This document shows positions 12,830-28,812 of a DNA stretch of 64,000 nt, one piece after another (within the stretch, counting starts at the first letter, position 1; each line of letters opens with the position of its first letter). Both the position numbers and the translations under genes were made by a program. The notes under the pieces were generated by a model that did no database searches, had not been told where the DNA came from, and saw only the letters and a list, made by a program, of their open reading frames with translations. This DNA comes from Rotaria sp. Silwood1. Its lineage: Eukaryota > Rotifera > Eurotatoria > Philodinida > Philodinidae. The stretch lies in NCBI GenBank assembly GCA_905250075.1, contig CAJNOP010000036.1, positions 1,504,156 through 1,568,155 of the forward strand, given 5' to 3'.

Positions 12830-14198
12830 AACAAAAACAGAATAAGAAATAATAAAACACGACGAAGGTAGATGTAGACAAACTAAAATAAAGTTTTAAC
12901 AAATATGTAAATTATGGATTCGCTCATAAATAAATAAATATTTCAATTAAATATCTTTTTCGATTTGGAATATAACATCACTCTTTACAACATAGATAGA
13001 TTTCAATAAAATTAATACGATTGATTTAATAGAAAAATTTTTCTTTGTTTTAAGTGTTTTCATTCATATCACGTTTCCATTAAATACGTTTGAGAGTAGC
13101 TTTAGATAACTATTCAACAGATATACTTATATTAACACGATTATCGTTATGACCATACAAAGAAGATTATATGAAATTTAACTTTCAGAGTTTGTTAACT
13201 CATCATATGTATTTTTGAAACGAATTATTTCATCAACAAAATCAGTGCTGGTTCGAGTCAGTCAACATTGGGAAGAAGAGTGGAGGAGGTGTCACGATTT
13301 TTTCGAAAGGATGTAAACATTTTTTTTTTCTGAGAGAACGCAAGAAAAATTTTCGAATCTACTTGAAAAAAAATAAAAGTTTTTCATTTTTATTTTCCTC
13401 AAGCTTTCCAACTAATTTCTGAAAACCAAACATAAAACCTGACTCTTTCTAGCTATGTGCTTCGTAAGTTCGATAAATGAAAACTGTTGTGTTTATTTTG
13501 TGTTCTTCTCCTTTCATTTCTGATGTGTATAAAAGTATCCATTAGTCAGCACAATGATTTAGAATTGTCATTCGAAAATAAGATGAGTAACACAAATACT
13601 ATTTTACCAACAACTAACTGGTAACAACATTCGATAATCATAGTTACTTTATCTACAAAGATTAGCCATTAAGCAAACAGTCAATAGACATGCGCAAACG
13701 ATACATGTTGGATAAGGAAGAAAACGAAAAATACTAACAGAAAAAAAAAGAGTAAAAGTGGTAAAAAAGTAAAAAAATACAGAATCTCGAGGATACGATT
13801 GTGTATGATATGCAATAATGATTTTATAAGAATTTGTTTTTTTGAATGAAAGACCGAATCACTTAATCGATATCGTCAATAAAAATAGAAATACTAATGA
13901 ATCAATTTAATGTAAAAATTGCTCTTATTACTCACGCTTCTGAAAGTATATTGGTTTCGTCACTGCTACGCCGCTTCTCATCGCAAGAGTAACACATGCT
14001 TCGTTACTGAGAGATGTCAGGAAGTGTTCGTTGTAGCTGTAAAATAACTTGATAATAAAAACATAACTGCGACACAAAGTGATGCATCCAGCATGACTGA
14101 TCTTAACAAATTGTGCAATCTTATACAAAAAGAAACAGGTCATTTACATAATCGTCTTACCAATCCAAGAATATTCGATACAGTATTTTTGACATATA
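12830..14198. other. Region upstream of fem1; one orphan exon-like block
   Basis: This should include the fem1 promoter on the minus strand. A TATA-like string, GTATAAAAG, lies near 13528 on the plus strand but has no gene directly attached. One spliceable-looking open block is listed separately at 13936-14036. Otherwise the stretch is AT-rich with no supported gene. Confidence 0.5.
13936..14036 (-). other. Orphan exon-like block
   Basis: On the minus strand a pyrimidine-ending TTATTTTACAG precedes a 101-bp block open in one frame, followed by the strong donor GTGAGT. The block is clearly richer in G and C than its surroundings and encodes a peptide containing LTSLSNEACVTLAMRSGVAV. It may be a 5' exon of fem1, a remnant of a lost gene, or chance. 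No partner exon could be joined with confidence. Confidence 0.25.
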
Positions 14199-15112
14199 CA
14201 TGGTGCGTTCAAAAAGTTTCGGGACTGATTTTATTTAAAAATAATAACAAGTGCTGCTATATTTATATTATTGTCTGTGCGTAGTTCATACAGTCCTCTA
14301 TCTATAGACATCATAAGCTCAGTTGAATTAAACATATATATGAAAATATAGAAATGCATTTTAGACCACTGCATATACACTGACGGAAAGTTAAAAACTT
14401 GAGTAAAGTTTTATGTTTTGAAAGGCTAGTTGCCATTCAGTATTTATGACTATATGGTAACAGTTTGCAGTAATAATGCTCTGTCACATACTGCGATATT
14501 TGAATAGACTCGTCGTTCTAAGGGCTAATAAGAATGATTCTAGATATGGTCGACTCATCGTTGACATCATGTTAGAGTATGTGGTATTTTCGTAAACTGA
14601 CTTTAGTCGTATATAATTGATCACATAAAATACTATGCACTGTAAATTTAAAATACGAACAGTGTCTGGTATTTATCCAGGTGCGATTCAACTTTCTTAC
14701 ATTATCAGTCTTCTAAAATTTTTTAATAGCCATGTTATTGACATATAAATTATTATCAACGTATGATAATCCATCTTTACAACAATGATACCATTCAGAA
14801 GCCGCAGTGAGTGATAGAGAATCGATCATCGTAAACTATCACTATACATTCATAAATATTAAATGAGGCATGGCTTTCTAGAGCAAGAGATTTTCTCACT
14901 GATCGACGCTCGAAATTTTTGATTTTCTGTCAGTGTATATACAGTGGTCTAATATGTATTTCTATATTTTCATATATATGTTTAATTCAACTGAGTTTAT
15001 GATGTCTATAGATAGAGGACTATGAATTACACACAGGTAATAATACAAATACAGCAGCGCTTCTTATTGTTTTTAAATAAAATCAGTTTCGAAACTTTTT
15101 GAACGCACCATG
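14199..15112. mobile_element. 914-bp non-autonomous DNA transposon, long inverted repeats, TA target duplication
   Basis: The ends are perfect inverted matches: the left end begins CATGGTGCGTTCAAAAAG and the right end is CTTTTTGAACGCACCATG, each flanked by TA. Inverted arms run about 210 bp (about 14199-14410 and 14905-15112) with high similarity. There is no transposase frame in the 490-bp middle. TA duplication and a CAAAAAG-containing terminus point to mobilisation by a Tc1/mariner-type enzyme; that assignment is inference. The element interrupts a short plus-strand open frame that starts at 14093. Confidence 0.85.
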
Positions 15113-18100
15113 TACTATTGAAGAGCATCATGATATGTAGGTCAACATCAGTTACTAATACCAATTGATGAAGCATCTATGATTGTACATGGATTCCACT
15201 ATTTTTTTTGAACGACATGCGGTATATTGTATCCACAATGATCTGAAATATTTGTACATGCATATAATTATTATTTGATAAAAAAAAAACATTTGAATCA
15301 GTATAAGAAAGAAAAAAATTGTTTGTCATAATATTTTATTACAAAAATCAAGATATTGATTAAATGAGATCCTACAACACAAGTGTTTATACAGAAAAAA
15401 GAAAATGTTTTTCAGTTCTTTTCTAGAACGAATAATGCCATCTTTTTTAGAATATTTATTCATAGAAGTATAGTTTGAAGATAAAACGTATGTTTAACAT
15501 AATTTCATAAAATATTAGAAATAGATGACAGACAATAACAGATCTCTTTCTTGCTGTTATGAGTGTCTTGCAGATCCATGATTACAGAATTTTATGAAAA
15601 ATGTGGAATGTACATAAGTTCATTGTTCATTCAAACTATTTCTACCAATAAAACACCAATGTATGTAACATTGCTAACAAAAAGAAATCATTCGAACGAT
15701 AGACAGAATAATCTTAGTCATAGTGCATTATATATTTTCTTAAGAAAATACAATTAAAAAAATTTCTTTTATCCTTCTGAAAGAATTTCTTCTCTTTTTG
15801 TCAGTATTCTATTGATTCGCTCAGAGAAAAAAAATATCGTATTGAGTTCAATTCCGTTGCGTTTTGTATCTGCATGTCATTTTTCTGTCAACAGCAGTAT
15901 ATAGTAAATAGCAATAGACATTGTTGATTTTTATTACATTTATTAATTAATAGAATACTTGTTTGTGAACGATCTATGTTTCATCTCTATAAATATGCTC
16001 AAATGGAAATCACCAGTCACTTCCGCAGGCAAGAAAAGATCTTTTCAATTCATAATAATTACAAAATTAAAGATAAACAGATGAAAATGTATTCGTAGTT
16101 CTATGAAAACTTGTCATTATTTTTAATAAATCTCTCCTTGAAGACAAATCTGGCAAATAAAAACTTTTTCCATTGATAGAGTAATAAAACTATCTTTGAG
16201 TTGAGTTTTTTCTTTGGAAAGTTATAAGCCGGTTCGTACATCTCTATATATCAGAAAATTATGGTAGAATTAAAAATTCCAAAAAAACAGGTTATTATGA
16301 AAATAGGAAATAATTAAATGCGACTTGACTCACATGGAAAAGTGTTGGTATTAAATGTTAATTTTACCTTACCAAACTCGAGACTGATTTTTCGGTTGAA
16401 AGCTAGTTACTCTTGTATGTTATCTTTCATATTGTATAAATACTCCTTTTTTATACTTATTCATTAATGATTGCTTTTATGAAATTGTTTCCATTTCCTT
16501 GTCTGTATTAGAGTACTACAAGAATACAAATTTTCGCACTCGTGTCCAAATACGGATACCTGATCCATGGATTGCAGTACTCTAATTTATATAAGAATGA
16601 ATGACTTTTAAAAAAGAAGGAATTCTATCTTCTTTTCTCTCCTATGGAAAAAAAAGCTATTTGTTCGATTTCTGTTGAAAAATAAATGTTCATCTATATT
16701 CTCTTGACAATGATATACTTAATACAAATATGAGAAGAAGTGCTGCGTTTTCATCGAACATATACTACATTACTAGTATGTGACGAAGACTCATATCGGT
16801 CATTGGTTGTTACTACAATAAAAAGAAATCCTTTGATGTATGTACAATTTGATATTGGTTCGGTCTACAATCTATATTCATCAGAAAGTGTTAATGTTTT
16901 AGCCTATTCATTGATATTGATAAGGAAGAATGTGAAACTTGCAGCAAACTACTAAAAAGTCCTTTTCAGTAATTGATTTTCTAAAGAGTGTTGAAATTCT
17001 CGATAATGAAAATCAAACAATTTTATAGCACTAGACATAATTATCGATGGTATTTTCTATGATCGTTAATATTTAGTTGTATTATATGGAATGTTTTGAC
17101 CGATGCTCGTTGTGTAACATGCGTTTGTAATTGTTATCATATTCCGTCAGACCTATATTGATTTCAATATGGAAGCATAATTAAAATATTTTATTTACTT
17201 TTTTTTCGTATTTATTTTATTAAAAATTGTTTTTTTTTCAATTGAAAGAATTATAAACTTTCTTGTTTTTGGTGATAAGCTTCAACGGTTCAGCAACGAA
17301 ACGATGTTATAATAAATATGCATTTGATTTTCTTTTGGATACATATAGATTAACAATGTCAATCTTCTTCTTTTTTAACAATCTATTATAATTATATTCA
17401 TATTTATAATATTACAACAAAAACACGAGATCATCTAGCGTTTTAAAGTTAGAAAAGAATAAATTCTATGGTTTATCTCTAGTGAAGATATTCACAAAGT
17501 AAAATATATAAATTTAATCGAGTATCAAAGGAGAAGGAATCGCAAATGATAATGTATTGAAACTTGTAACATGTTTAATGCAGTTCAATTGGTGAATTCT
17601 TCTTTTTTGTACAAATTTCACGAAATGAGTTATATTAGTAGTATTGATAGATAATTTTTCTATTGATAATGTGCTTTAAACTATCAATCAATTAGCTGAT
17701 CGTTTGGATGTACATATAATAAAAACGTAGTCGTTCAATCGTAGGCATATAGTGTAATCATTTACTTTGTCATAAAGTAACAACATAGGTTTCATTGTCA
17801 TTATATTAATTCAAGTCAATTCAACTTTAGATGCTCATATAATAATAATGGTTAAATTTACAAAAATTGTGAGTTGATATTGTCGTTTATTGACATCTCC
17901 GATGTATTCATTATGCTTGTGCTTGTAACTATTCGTACTAATTCCTATCAAAACAATGATTCTTGTACACGTAAGAATGAAAAATAATTATTATAGTGGA
18001 AAATTACATATTCTGACGAATACAAAAGATTATTCCGTCAAAATTATGCGCCTTATTTTTTTCTATTATTTGAAAATATTCTTTTGACAAATAAATAGTT

Positions 18101-18984
18101 TTCTCTAGATTATATAGTGTATGCATGAGAAACGCACCATCTAATTATATGTAATGTTTCATCATAATTTATTAACTGAAGTATGTTCCGTACACATTAG
18201 GGATTACTCTTCAGTATAATGCATATTTGTTTTAGTGCAATAGAATGATTTTGTCATACTATTCGTACAGTAGTTTATGTATTTGATAACATTCATCTTC
18301 ATTATGTTCCTTCTGATGTTCATTGAAGAGGGACAAACTATGCATAATTAAGTTCTGATAGAATTCATCAAAGTTTATCTGTATCAACTTATCAAACATA
18401 CATGTAAGATATTGTTCGTGTCTTAGTAGGCATTACCAGTCAATCAATCACATTCTTCTTCTATTTGGACTAAGCGCTAACAATGAACATCAAATCAACA
18501 ATTAATCATGTATCAACTTTTGCATCAGATCTTGACTAGTGTATTCTCATATTTTATTCGAAGACTGAAGAAGCGATTGTTGCACAAGGTGACATCTCAA
18601 CTTTTGTTAGTATTATTGACTCGATAAGTTGTTTTCTATCGCAAAGGTGGCATGTAAACATTATATGCAATGGTGAAAAAAATTGAGTAAATTTTTACTT
18701 CGAACATACTTCACATTCATTGGTGTAAGTTATACACCCACATCACCAGCGCGAAGGTGATGGCGCTATGATATGGGTGTGATTAAAGTAAAAATGTTTC
18801 AAAAAGTGTTTGCAGATTATCTCAACCGTTATGTTATCTAAAGCTGACGATTGTGTGAGTCATACTTCGCTAGTTTCATACAAATTACCGCCGGTCGATG
18901 ATCGATCGATGGTCTTTTGTTTCGTTGGATATAAATACCGCTTGTTATTTCTTTTTGAAACTAATTCAACACTTCTACATAACT
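15113..18984. other. Long non-coding stretch with two hairpins
   Basis: No supported gene was found in nearly 3.9 kb. Two inverted repeats stand out: 16507-16586 (ATTAGAGTACT and its complement, about 58 bp apart) and 18734-18780 (an imperfect GC-rich palindrome). The last few hundred bases are likely promoter for the small gene starting at 18985. Confidence 0.5.
18734..18780. promoter_or_regulatory. Imperfect 47-bp palindrome upstream of the 134-aa gene
   Basis: Outer arms ACACCCA and TGGGTGT pair, as do inner ATCA/TGAT and AGCGC/GCGCT segments, leaving a short GAAGGTG-containing loop. It is GC-rich in AT-rich surroundings and sits about 200 bp before the next start codon. It could be a protein-binding site, an RNA hairpin or a decayed small repeat. 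The function is not shown by sequence alone. Confidence 0.35.
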
Positions 18985-19972
18985 ATGAATTCTTCAAAAT
19001 CTTCTTTAATTGAATATTTAAAGGCAATTGAAAGTGAAAGATTTGAAGATGCTGTAAAAGTATGTATAGTCGAACTAAAAGTCATACGAATATATATATA
19101 TTATTTTTAATAATGATTTAGATATTGGATGATATCATCAAGGATATTCCTGATGCAGAAAAAGATTCATTAATAGTATGTTTGAAATTTCGTATATGTG
19201 CGTTATACAAAATTAAAAACTATACATGTAAGAAAATACTAGTAAAAAAGTTGAATATTAAGCTTAACTATTGTTTTTTTTTCTTCTAGTGATTATACTT
19301 GATTGTTTAAAATTAGAACAATTAGGTATTGATATTGATAATGATTTAGAACTATCGACTATAAAAATGTAAGTTGTTATCTTTTCATTAAATGATCTTA
19401 TATTTCTTTTCCAGTGAATCTGTATTTAAATTTCAATACGAGCATACGTCGAAAGCCCTTGAACATCTTGCAATGAAATGTAAGTTTTTCAACTAATTTA
19501 ATTAAGTTAAGATATGTGATAACATTATTTTTTGGTTTACTAAATATCTTTAAGCTTTTCCTCATTGAGCTTTCTTTGCTATATTTAAACTCGGCTGTTC
19601 TGAATGATTGCTATCTTTTTATGTAAGAAAGAGTTTATTATTTACTTTATTTTTCTGATCTATCTATAAATGAATGACGTCGACCTGTTTGAGCCTTCAG
19701 AATTAAAAAAAAAACCTTGTTGCTCTTTCATTTAACATTTATTCTGGGAATGACGTCTAATATGAATGATTTCTTAGTTGAAGAAAAACAAACAAAAAAA
19801 ATGTACAATCGAATAAAATCTATTAAGATGCACAAGCTGTTCAAACGGTAATTTGTTTTTTGATAATTTTTTTCGTGTTTGCTGAAACTTTTCAGTATAA
19901 GTTTTACAATTTGTTTTTCTTTCTAGGAATGAATATGTAGGTCGTCAACCATCTTTCAAGAAAAAAAAATAA
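18985..19972 (+). CDS. Small unrecognised protein, 134 aa, 6 exons
   Basis: The exons are 18985-19059, 19122-19191, 19290-19368, 19415-19479, 19778-19847 and 19927-19972. All junctions are GT-AG and the phases agree, giving 405 coding bases. The start MNSSKSSLIEYLKAIESERF lies 5' of an acidic helical segment; the end is basic, ..GRQPSFKKKK. The middle alternates acidic and hydrophobic residues and looks all-helical. I do not recognise it; a small coiled-coil or TPR-like protein is possible. Exon 2 needs the donor at 19192 rather than the stronger-looking GTATGT at 19176, because only the former keeps frame with exon 3. That is the least certain junction. Exons 5 and 6 only connect if the apparent TGA in other splice choices is skipped. 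Confidence 0.6.
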
Positions 19973-21560
19973 TAACTTTATTTCACTTGTTAATGTGTTA
20001 ATCCCTCCACCAGAATAAAGGCAATGACTTTCTATTATTGAAACTTACGTCAATCTTTCATCGGTGATCTTCTATTGTTCGTTAGGTTTTTTTTTTTGTT
20101 ATAACTTACTTAAATTAAAAAACAAACAGCTTTATAAAACTCAGCTGATATTTAAACAGGCGTTTGTAGAAATTCATTGTAGCAAAATCGGTATTTTTAG
20201 TAAGAAAAAATATCTTCTTACTAGAATAAAGTAATTGCAATAACAAAAATCAGATTTTCCCTAAAAAAATTAAGTTTTTCGGTGCTAAAATCCTTAAAAA
20301 ATTCGCTGTATTTTCAAAAACAATTGAAAATCTATGATCTTCTATTACGCCTTGTTAATTTTCTTTTGTGAGTACACTTCTAATATACGTTGTTTCTTGA
20401 TTAGAATGATCTTTTTATTCTGGTGAGAGTCTTGATGTTAAAACAAGACTTGTGTTTATTGTTACCAAGTCTCCTTATTTGTATATTGGTATTTTTTTTT
20501 GTTATTAAATAATTGTGTAACTATGCATAAACTTTGGTCTATGGAATAAAAAAAAAATAATTTGTTCCACAGAATAAAATCTGTAAAAACTAGATGTTAT
20601 TTTGTGTATAACGATGACTTGTAGAAACCAATTAGTCGTTTAGTCAAAATGATGATGCCAATTGAATAATATATTGTGTATAATCGAAGTTGTACTTGTG
20701 AAAAAAATCGAGCAGAATTGAATAAAAGAACTGTTGACGATTTTTTTATTGCTCAAAATTAGATAAACCAGTTAGCAGTATTGGCTAGGAATCGAATAAA
20801 TCTTTATAAATAATTAAAAATTGTGTCTTACGGATGATTTTCAAATATATACTCTTCTGTATCTACATCAAAAATATATGAGACAGTTATGTTGTAAATT
20901 TCTTGAAGAAATCATTAAAAATTGATCGTCTTTCAAGTCGTTCTTTACTCATATTATGAAGACTCGAATTGAAATAATACTACTTCGAATAGAGTTTCTT
21001 TAAAAGAAGATGATAGAAGTTTTTTTAATAAAAACGAGTTTGTAACGAAATTGCAAATATTAGTGGTGTTTTCTGTATAAACTAAGTTCTAGTCCATTAA
21101 AAATCTATGATTATTCGCGATTTTTTGTAAAATATTTTATTATTTTAATTATTTTACCGTTATGTTGATAGAGAAGATGCTGATTCGATCGCTGTCGAGC
21201 TATTCTGCTATCTGACAAGTTTTGAAACTTTTCTCTAGCTTTTATATTTTGAAAATAAAATATTGATGCATTGCTTTATTATTCGAGAATACTTTGACAA
21301 AATCATATTAATTCAGCAATAAATGCTTGAACTGAAAATCAATTTTGTGATCGTTCATTCAACGTGCAAATTGACGAGTTATGATAGAGACTAGTTTTGA
21401 TTTTTGTTAGTTCTAAAAATAAAATTCTTATCGAAAATTTATTTAATCTGTAGTACATCAAAATTGATTATAATTCACAGATGTTATTCTTTCTGATTAT
21501 AAATTTTTATTTTCGCGAACTTAGTCTACTTTGTATGGTATTATTTAAAGAAAAGTTCAT
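19973..21560. other. Non-coding stretch
   Basis: AT-rich with no supported coding exon, RNA gene or repeat boundary. It lies between the 3' end of the 134-aa gene and the 3' end of a minus-strand gene, so it should contain both 3' UTRs. Confidence 0.6.
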
Positions 21561-22343
21561 TTATTGATCCATAGGTCCACTAAGAGAATCAACAAAATCT
21601 TTCATATAAAGTTGTGATGGAGCTTTTTCACTAATATCTCTTTTGTATGTCGTTTGTGAAATATTTTTTTTCCACATTGGTAATGTAAGTGGAACAATTG
21701 CATCAGCTGGAATTCGACAACTATATTTGTAACGTCCAGGAGCAGCAGGAATTGCTGTTGCTCGAAGAGGTTGTTCATAAGAACTTCGATATTCACTATC
21801 AAGAGTATGATGAGCTCGATTACGCCAAAATGAACGTGATCGATTATAAGCCAATGGTAAAGGAAATCCTTGAGGAGCTCCTGAAAAGAAAATTTCATAG
21901 ATAGTTAAGACAATAAAATTTCTTTTTTTTTTTGTTCAGCTACCGATATAATCTGTTTGATACGTTGAATTTAGTTGATTTCTTAATGCTTGTTTTGTTT
22001 CTTCCGATACAATTGGAGCAGCAACTGTTGCAGGTCGACGAATCCAGTGAGTGAATTGTGGACGAGGATGAGGTCGATTAGCTCTAGGTGTATTTGGCCG
22101 AGCAATAGATTCTCGTTGTACATCTTTTTGATGTGGATAATCTACTGTATACGATGATATACCAACTGGATCATTTAACTGATAAGGATATCCAATCAAA
22201 AACCGTTGACCACTCGGAACACCTTCGTCAATAGTTAATGATCGTTTCAAAGTAGAAAATTCTCGTTGATATGTTGTTTCATATGATCGACTTCGACCAG
22301 AACGGTAAGGTGTACCGGGTAATGATTGAATACAAGTTGCCAT
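21561..22343 (-). CDS. Possible axonemal/microtubule-associated protein, 239 aa, 2 exons
   Basis: The exons are 22343-21944 and 21880-21561, joined across a 63-bp intron with matching phase (GATTATATCG then GAGCTCC). The protein is basic and Pro/Tyr/Arg-rich, without transmembrane or catalytic motifs. It has recurring Tyr-centred motifs: YETTYQREF, STYQTDYIGAP, DSEYRSSYEQPL, SQTTYKRDI. Such spaced Y-x-x-x-[FY] motifs are usual in ciliary microtubule inner proteins of the TEX26/SPMIP/SAXO style, so a structural role inside axonemal microtubules is plausible. This is inference from composition and motif rhythm; no family was firmly recognised. The start is taken at MATCIQSLPG; an in-frame Met 15 codons upstream (22388) is possible but adds an atypical hydrophobic stretch. 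Confidence 0.6.
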
Positions 22344-25323
22344 TCTCTTTTGCACACCTAAATTGACGAGAATAACAGCCGCCAGCAAGAATACATTATG
22401 GAATTAAAGAGTGATGCTTTTCAAATAATCATAGAAGAAGAGAATAACAGAACGCAAAAACTTCTCCCTGACGACCTATTCAATCGGACAACAATTGTCG
22501 ATTGAAGAGAAAAAAAAAAGAACGTCGAACATTTGACAAACAAGAAATCAATGACAAAATGAAGTAAACTTGTGAATAGAGAAGAAAATACTTGTTTCTT
22601 AACAGCCAACAACAATATGTTCTACAAGCTAAACTAACAACTAATCAACTAGTCGAATATCAAAATTCTTTCAGAGAAAGAAAAAAGAAAAGTTAACGAA
22701 GGTATTTACAATTCTTTCTTTTTTTTTCAGTATTTATAGTTAGTCTATTTTTTTTTAAGATTTTATTAGCGTAAGAGAAAAATGAAAAAAAAATATTGCA
22801 TTTGAAATTATTAACGAGAATTGCCAACACGAATTGAAAGACAGACGATGTCAATTAATGAAAAAAGAAAATAAAAAAAATTAATTAGAAATACCAACAT
22901 AAACACGTCAAACATCGAAACAAAGGCATCAAAATCAAAATATTGGCTTTAAATCTTAAGAAAAAAAGAACAACAAACGAAATAGAATAATCCAAAAAAA
23001 AAGATTGGAGCATAAATTTACGTCAAGAGTGTTAGCAAATATTATAGAGATTGTTAACAAAAGTCGTCAATGAGACTGAGTACTCTTGAAAATTTTTTAC
23101 CCTTTCCAAATGTTACTTCAACATGTAGAAACTTATCGTTAGAAAACATGAAATTTTTACATTCGAAATAAAATTGTTTTTGTTATTCGTTCTATTTTAT
23201 TTTTCATAGCATTAATTTAATGCTTTTTAGACATTCGATATTTCGAAAATAACAAATGAAAAAACGATCGTGAACAGACAACCGCAAACATATTTTGTAT
23301 GTAATATTTGACATGTTAAAATCTAAGATAATATTCTTTTAGATATTTTTTCAGATAGTCAATCAAGAAAGCTCAATTGAAGTTTCTATCAATAAATTAT
23401 TAAACTTGTTATGATTAACAAAATATTGATGAATTTGCTTATGTCTATACTAAAGAAGACGTATCTTTGTTTTAAAAAGTTGAAAAAGAAAAAGAATGTT
23501 GAATAAAAGAAAACATTTTTTTTTTCTTTTATTTTATTTGTATCAAAAAGACGAGAAAAAAAATCACGATAGATTCATATTTATTTGATTACCATAGAAG
23601 ACTTGCGACGACAATAGTTAACCATATCTATGGAATCATTTGTTGATATTCAAACACATTGATTATTGAAAATTAATCGAAAATCAAGTTCTCTATTTGC
23701 ATAAGCATACATAAGTAACATGTCCGAATTATCTTTAAAAAGTACTAAAGTAAACTTTACTTTCAGGTATGAAAAACTGAGTCAACTCTATGAGTTCGAA
23801 TTCTTGTCCTTGTTGTTTTTTGTAGATTACTTTTAACAATAGAATAAGTTTTATATATAGAAAGAATATTTATATGTAAATTAATTTTTAATCAGTCACA
23901 CAAAGATTACAATAACTAATAATAATCATTATTTATTCTAATGTGTCATTACTAAAAGTGGTCATGCAAATTGAATCTTAAAATTTTATTAATATTTAAT
24001 AGCAAAAGAATGTGTGTATGTGTATATGCTATTGCAAAAACATATAATAGAAATTTTCTCATAAGCTTTTAGCAATTGCCAAAAAAAAGGTGTAGATTCA
24101 CTTTAGACATGGTTCATAATCCCATCCAGTGCGATGAAAACATGTTAATTACATTAATTTGTATATAGATTATGTTTTAGTGTAAATAACTGTTGTCAAA
24201 CAATTTAATTCGAAAATCAGTACAAGAAAATTCTTGTTTCACACAAAAACATTTGATATCCATGTGTATAAATCCTTTCAGTTTTTATTAAGCATAGTAA
24301 AAATTGTGTTAAAGTGAGCTTTCATCAAAACTGAATGTGTTTCTTTTTTTTTTTATGTCAAATTATTGCCAAGGTTTTTATATATTGCATCATAAAACGA
24401 GCAAAGAACACTATTGCCGATTGACATTAAATGTGTTGAATGAATACAATCGATTGTTAATACATTAGATTCAATTTTTTAGTAATGAATCGATTGTTTT
24501 ATCAATACTTACGGAAATAAAGTTAAGAACAGAATTTCTAATCTTTGAATACTAAAATATTGACTTAAAATAAAGTAGTTTTATATTGAATTCAACAATC
24601 TATGTTCTATTTATAATTTTTCCAATAATAATGTGAATGTTTGTGAGAAATATACATCATTTAATTGTTACATAAACAGATATTTTAATATTATCACATA
24701 GAATAATCTCTTTTCTTTGAAACAACGTATCATTATAATAACAACCAAATGAACATTTGAATAATTTTCTAACTTATACAAAAAATTCACATTATTATTT
24801 TTTTTTTTCTTCTCTAAATATATTTTAATAATATTTGTGAAGATATTAATCATTTTTTTTTTATGCAATAATATTATGATAAAATACTCACAAATTGTTC
24901 GCACCAAACATCCTTTATTAAATTGATATTATTCCAATAAACATAAACAAATACACGAATATAATTAGCACACAAAAGAAAACTGTTAAGAAAAGAAAAA
25001 CATTAGAAAACAATGTGTTTCATGTTTTACACACACATTAAACACGAAAACATTCATGATCAAGCAAAGAACAAATGCTTAATGCGTACAAAAAAAAAAA
25101 AAAAAAAAAGAAATAAGCGAACATTTATATTTTAGCGTGTGCACCATCATAGAATTAGAACATAGACAGACTAATTGATCGTCATCAAGCAGATTATTCA
25201 GAATAAATAGGAGGAAGCTCAATAAAGAAGACAAAACAAAAAAAAAAGAAAGAAGCAGATGTATCTGATAAAGACTGAGAAAAAAAAAAATTCAGAAGAC
25301 ACTCGGTTATAGATATATAAAAT
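22344..25323. other. Non-coding stretch with poly(A) tracts
   Basis: About 3 kb without a supported gene. It is A/T homopolymer-rich, including a run of roughly 20 A near 25090-25108. The left part should hold the promoter of the minus-strand gene ending at 21561, and the right part the 3' UTR of the PAK gene. Confidence 0.6.

Positions 25324-28812
<3,489 letters not shown>

Noticed and set aside
20000-21500. Search for a spliced-leader RNA gene
   Set aside because: No segment combining a leader-like 5' end, a donor and an Sm-type site could be recognised here or elsewhere in the window.
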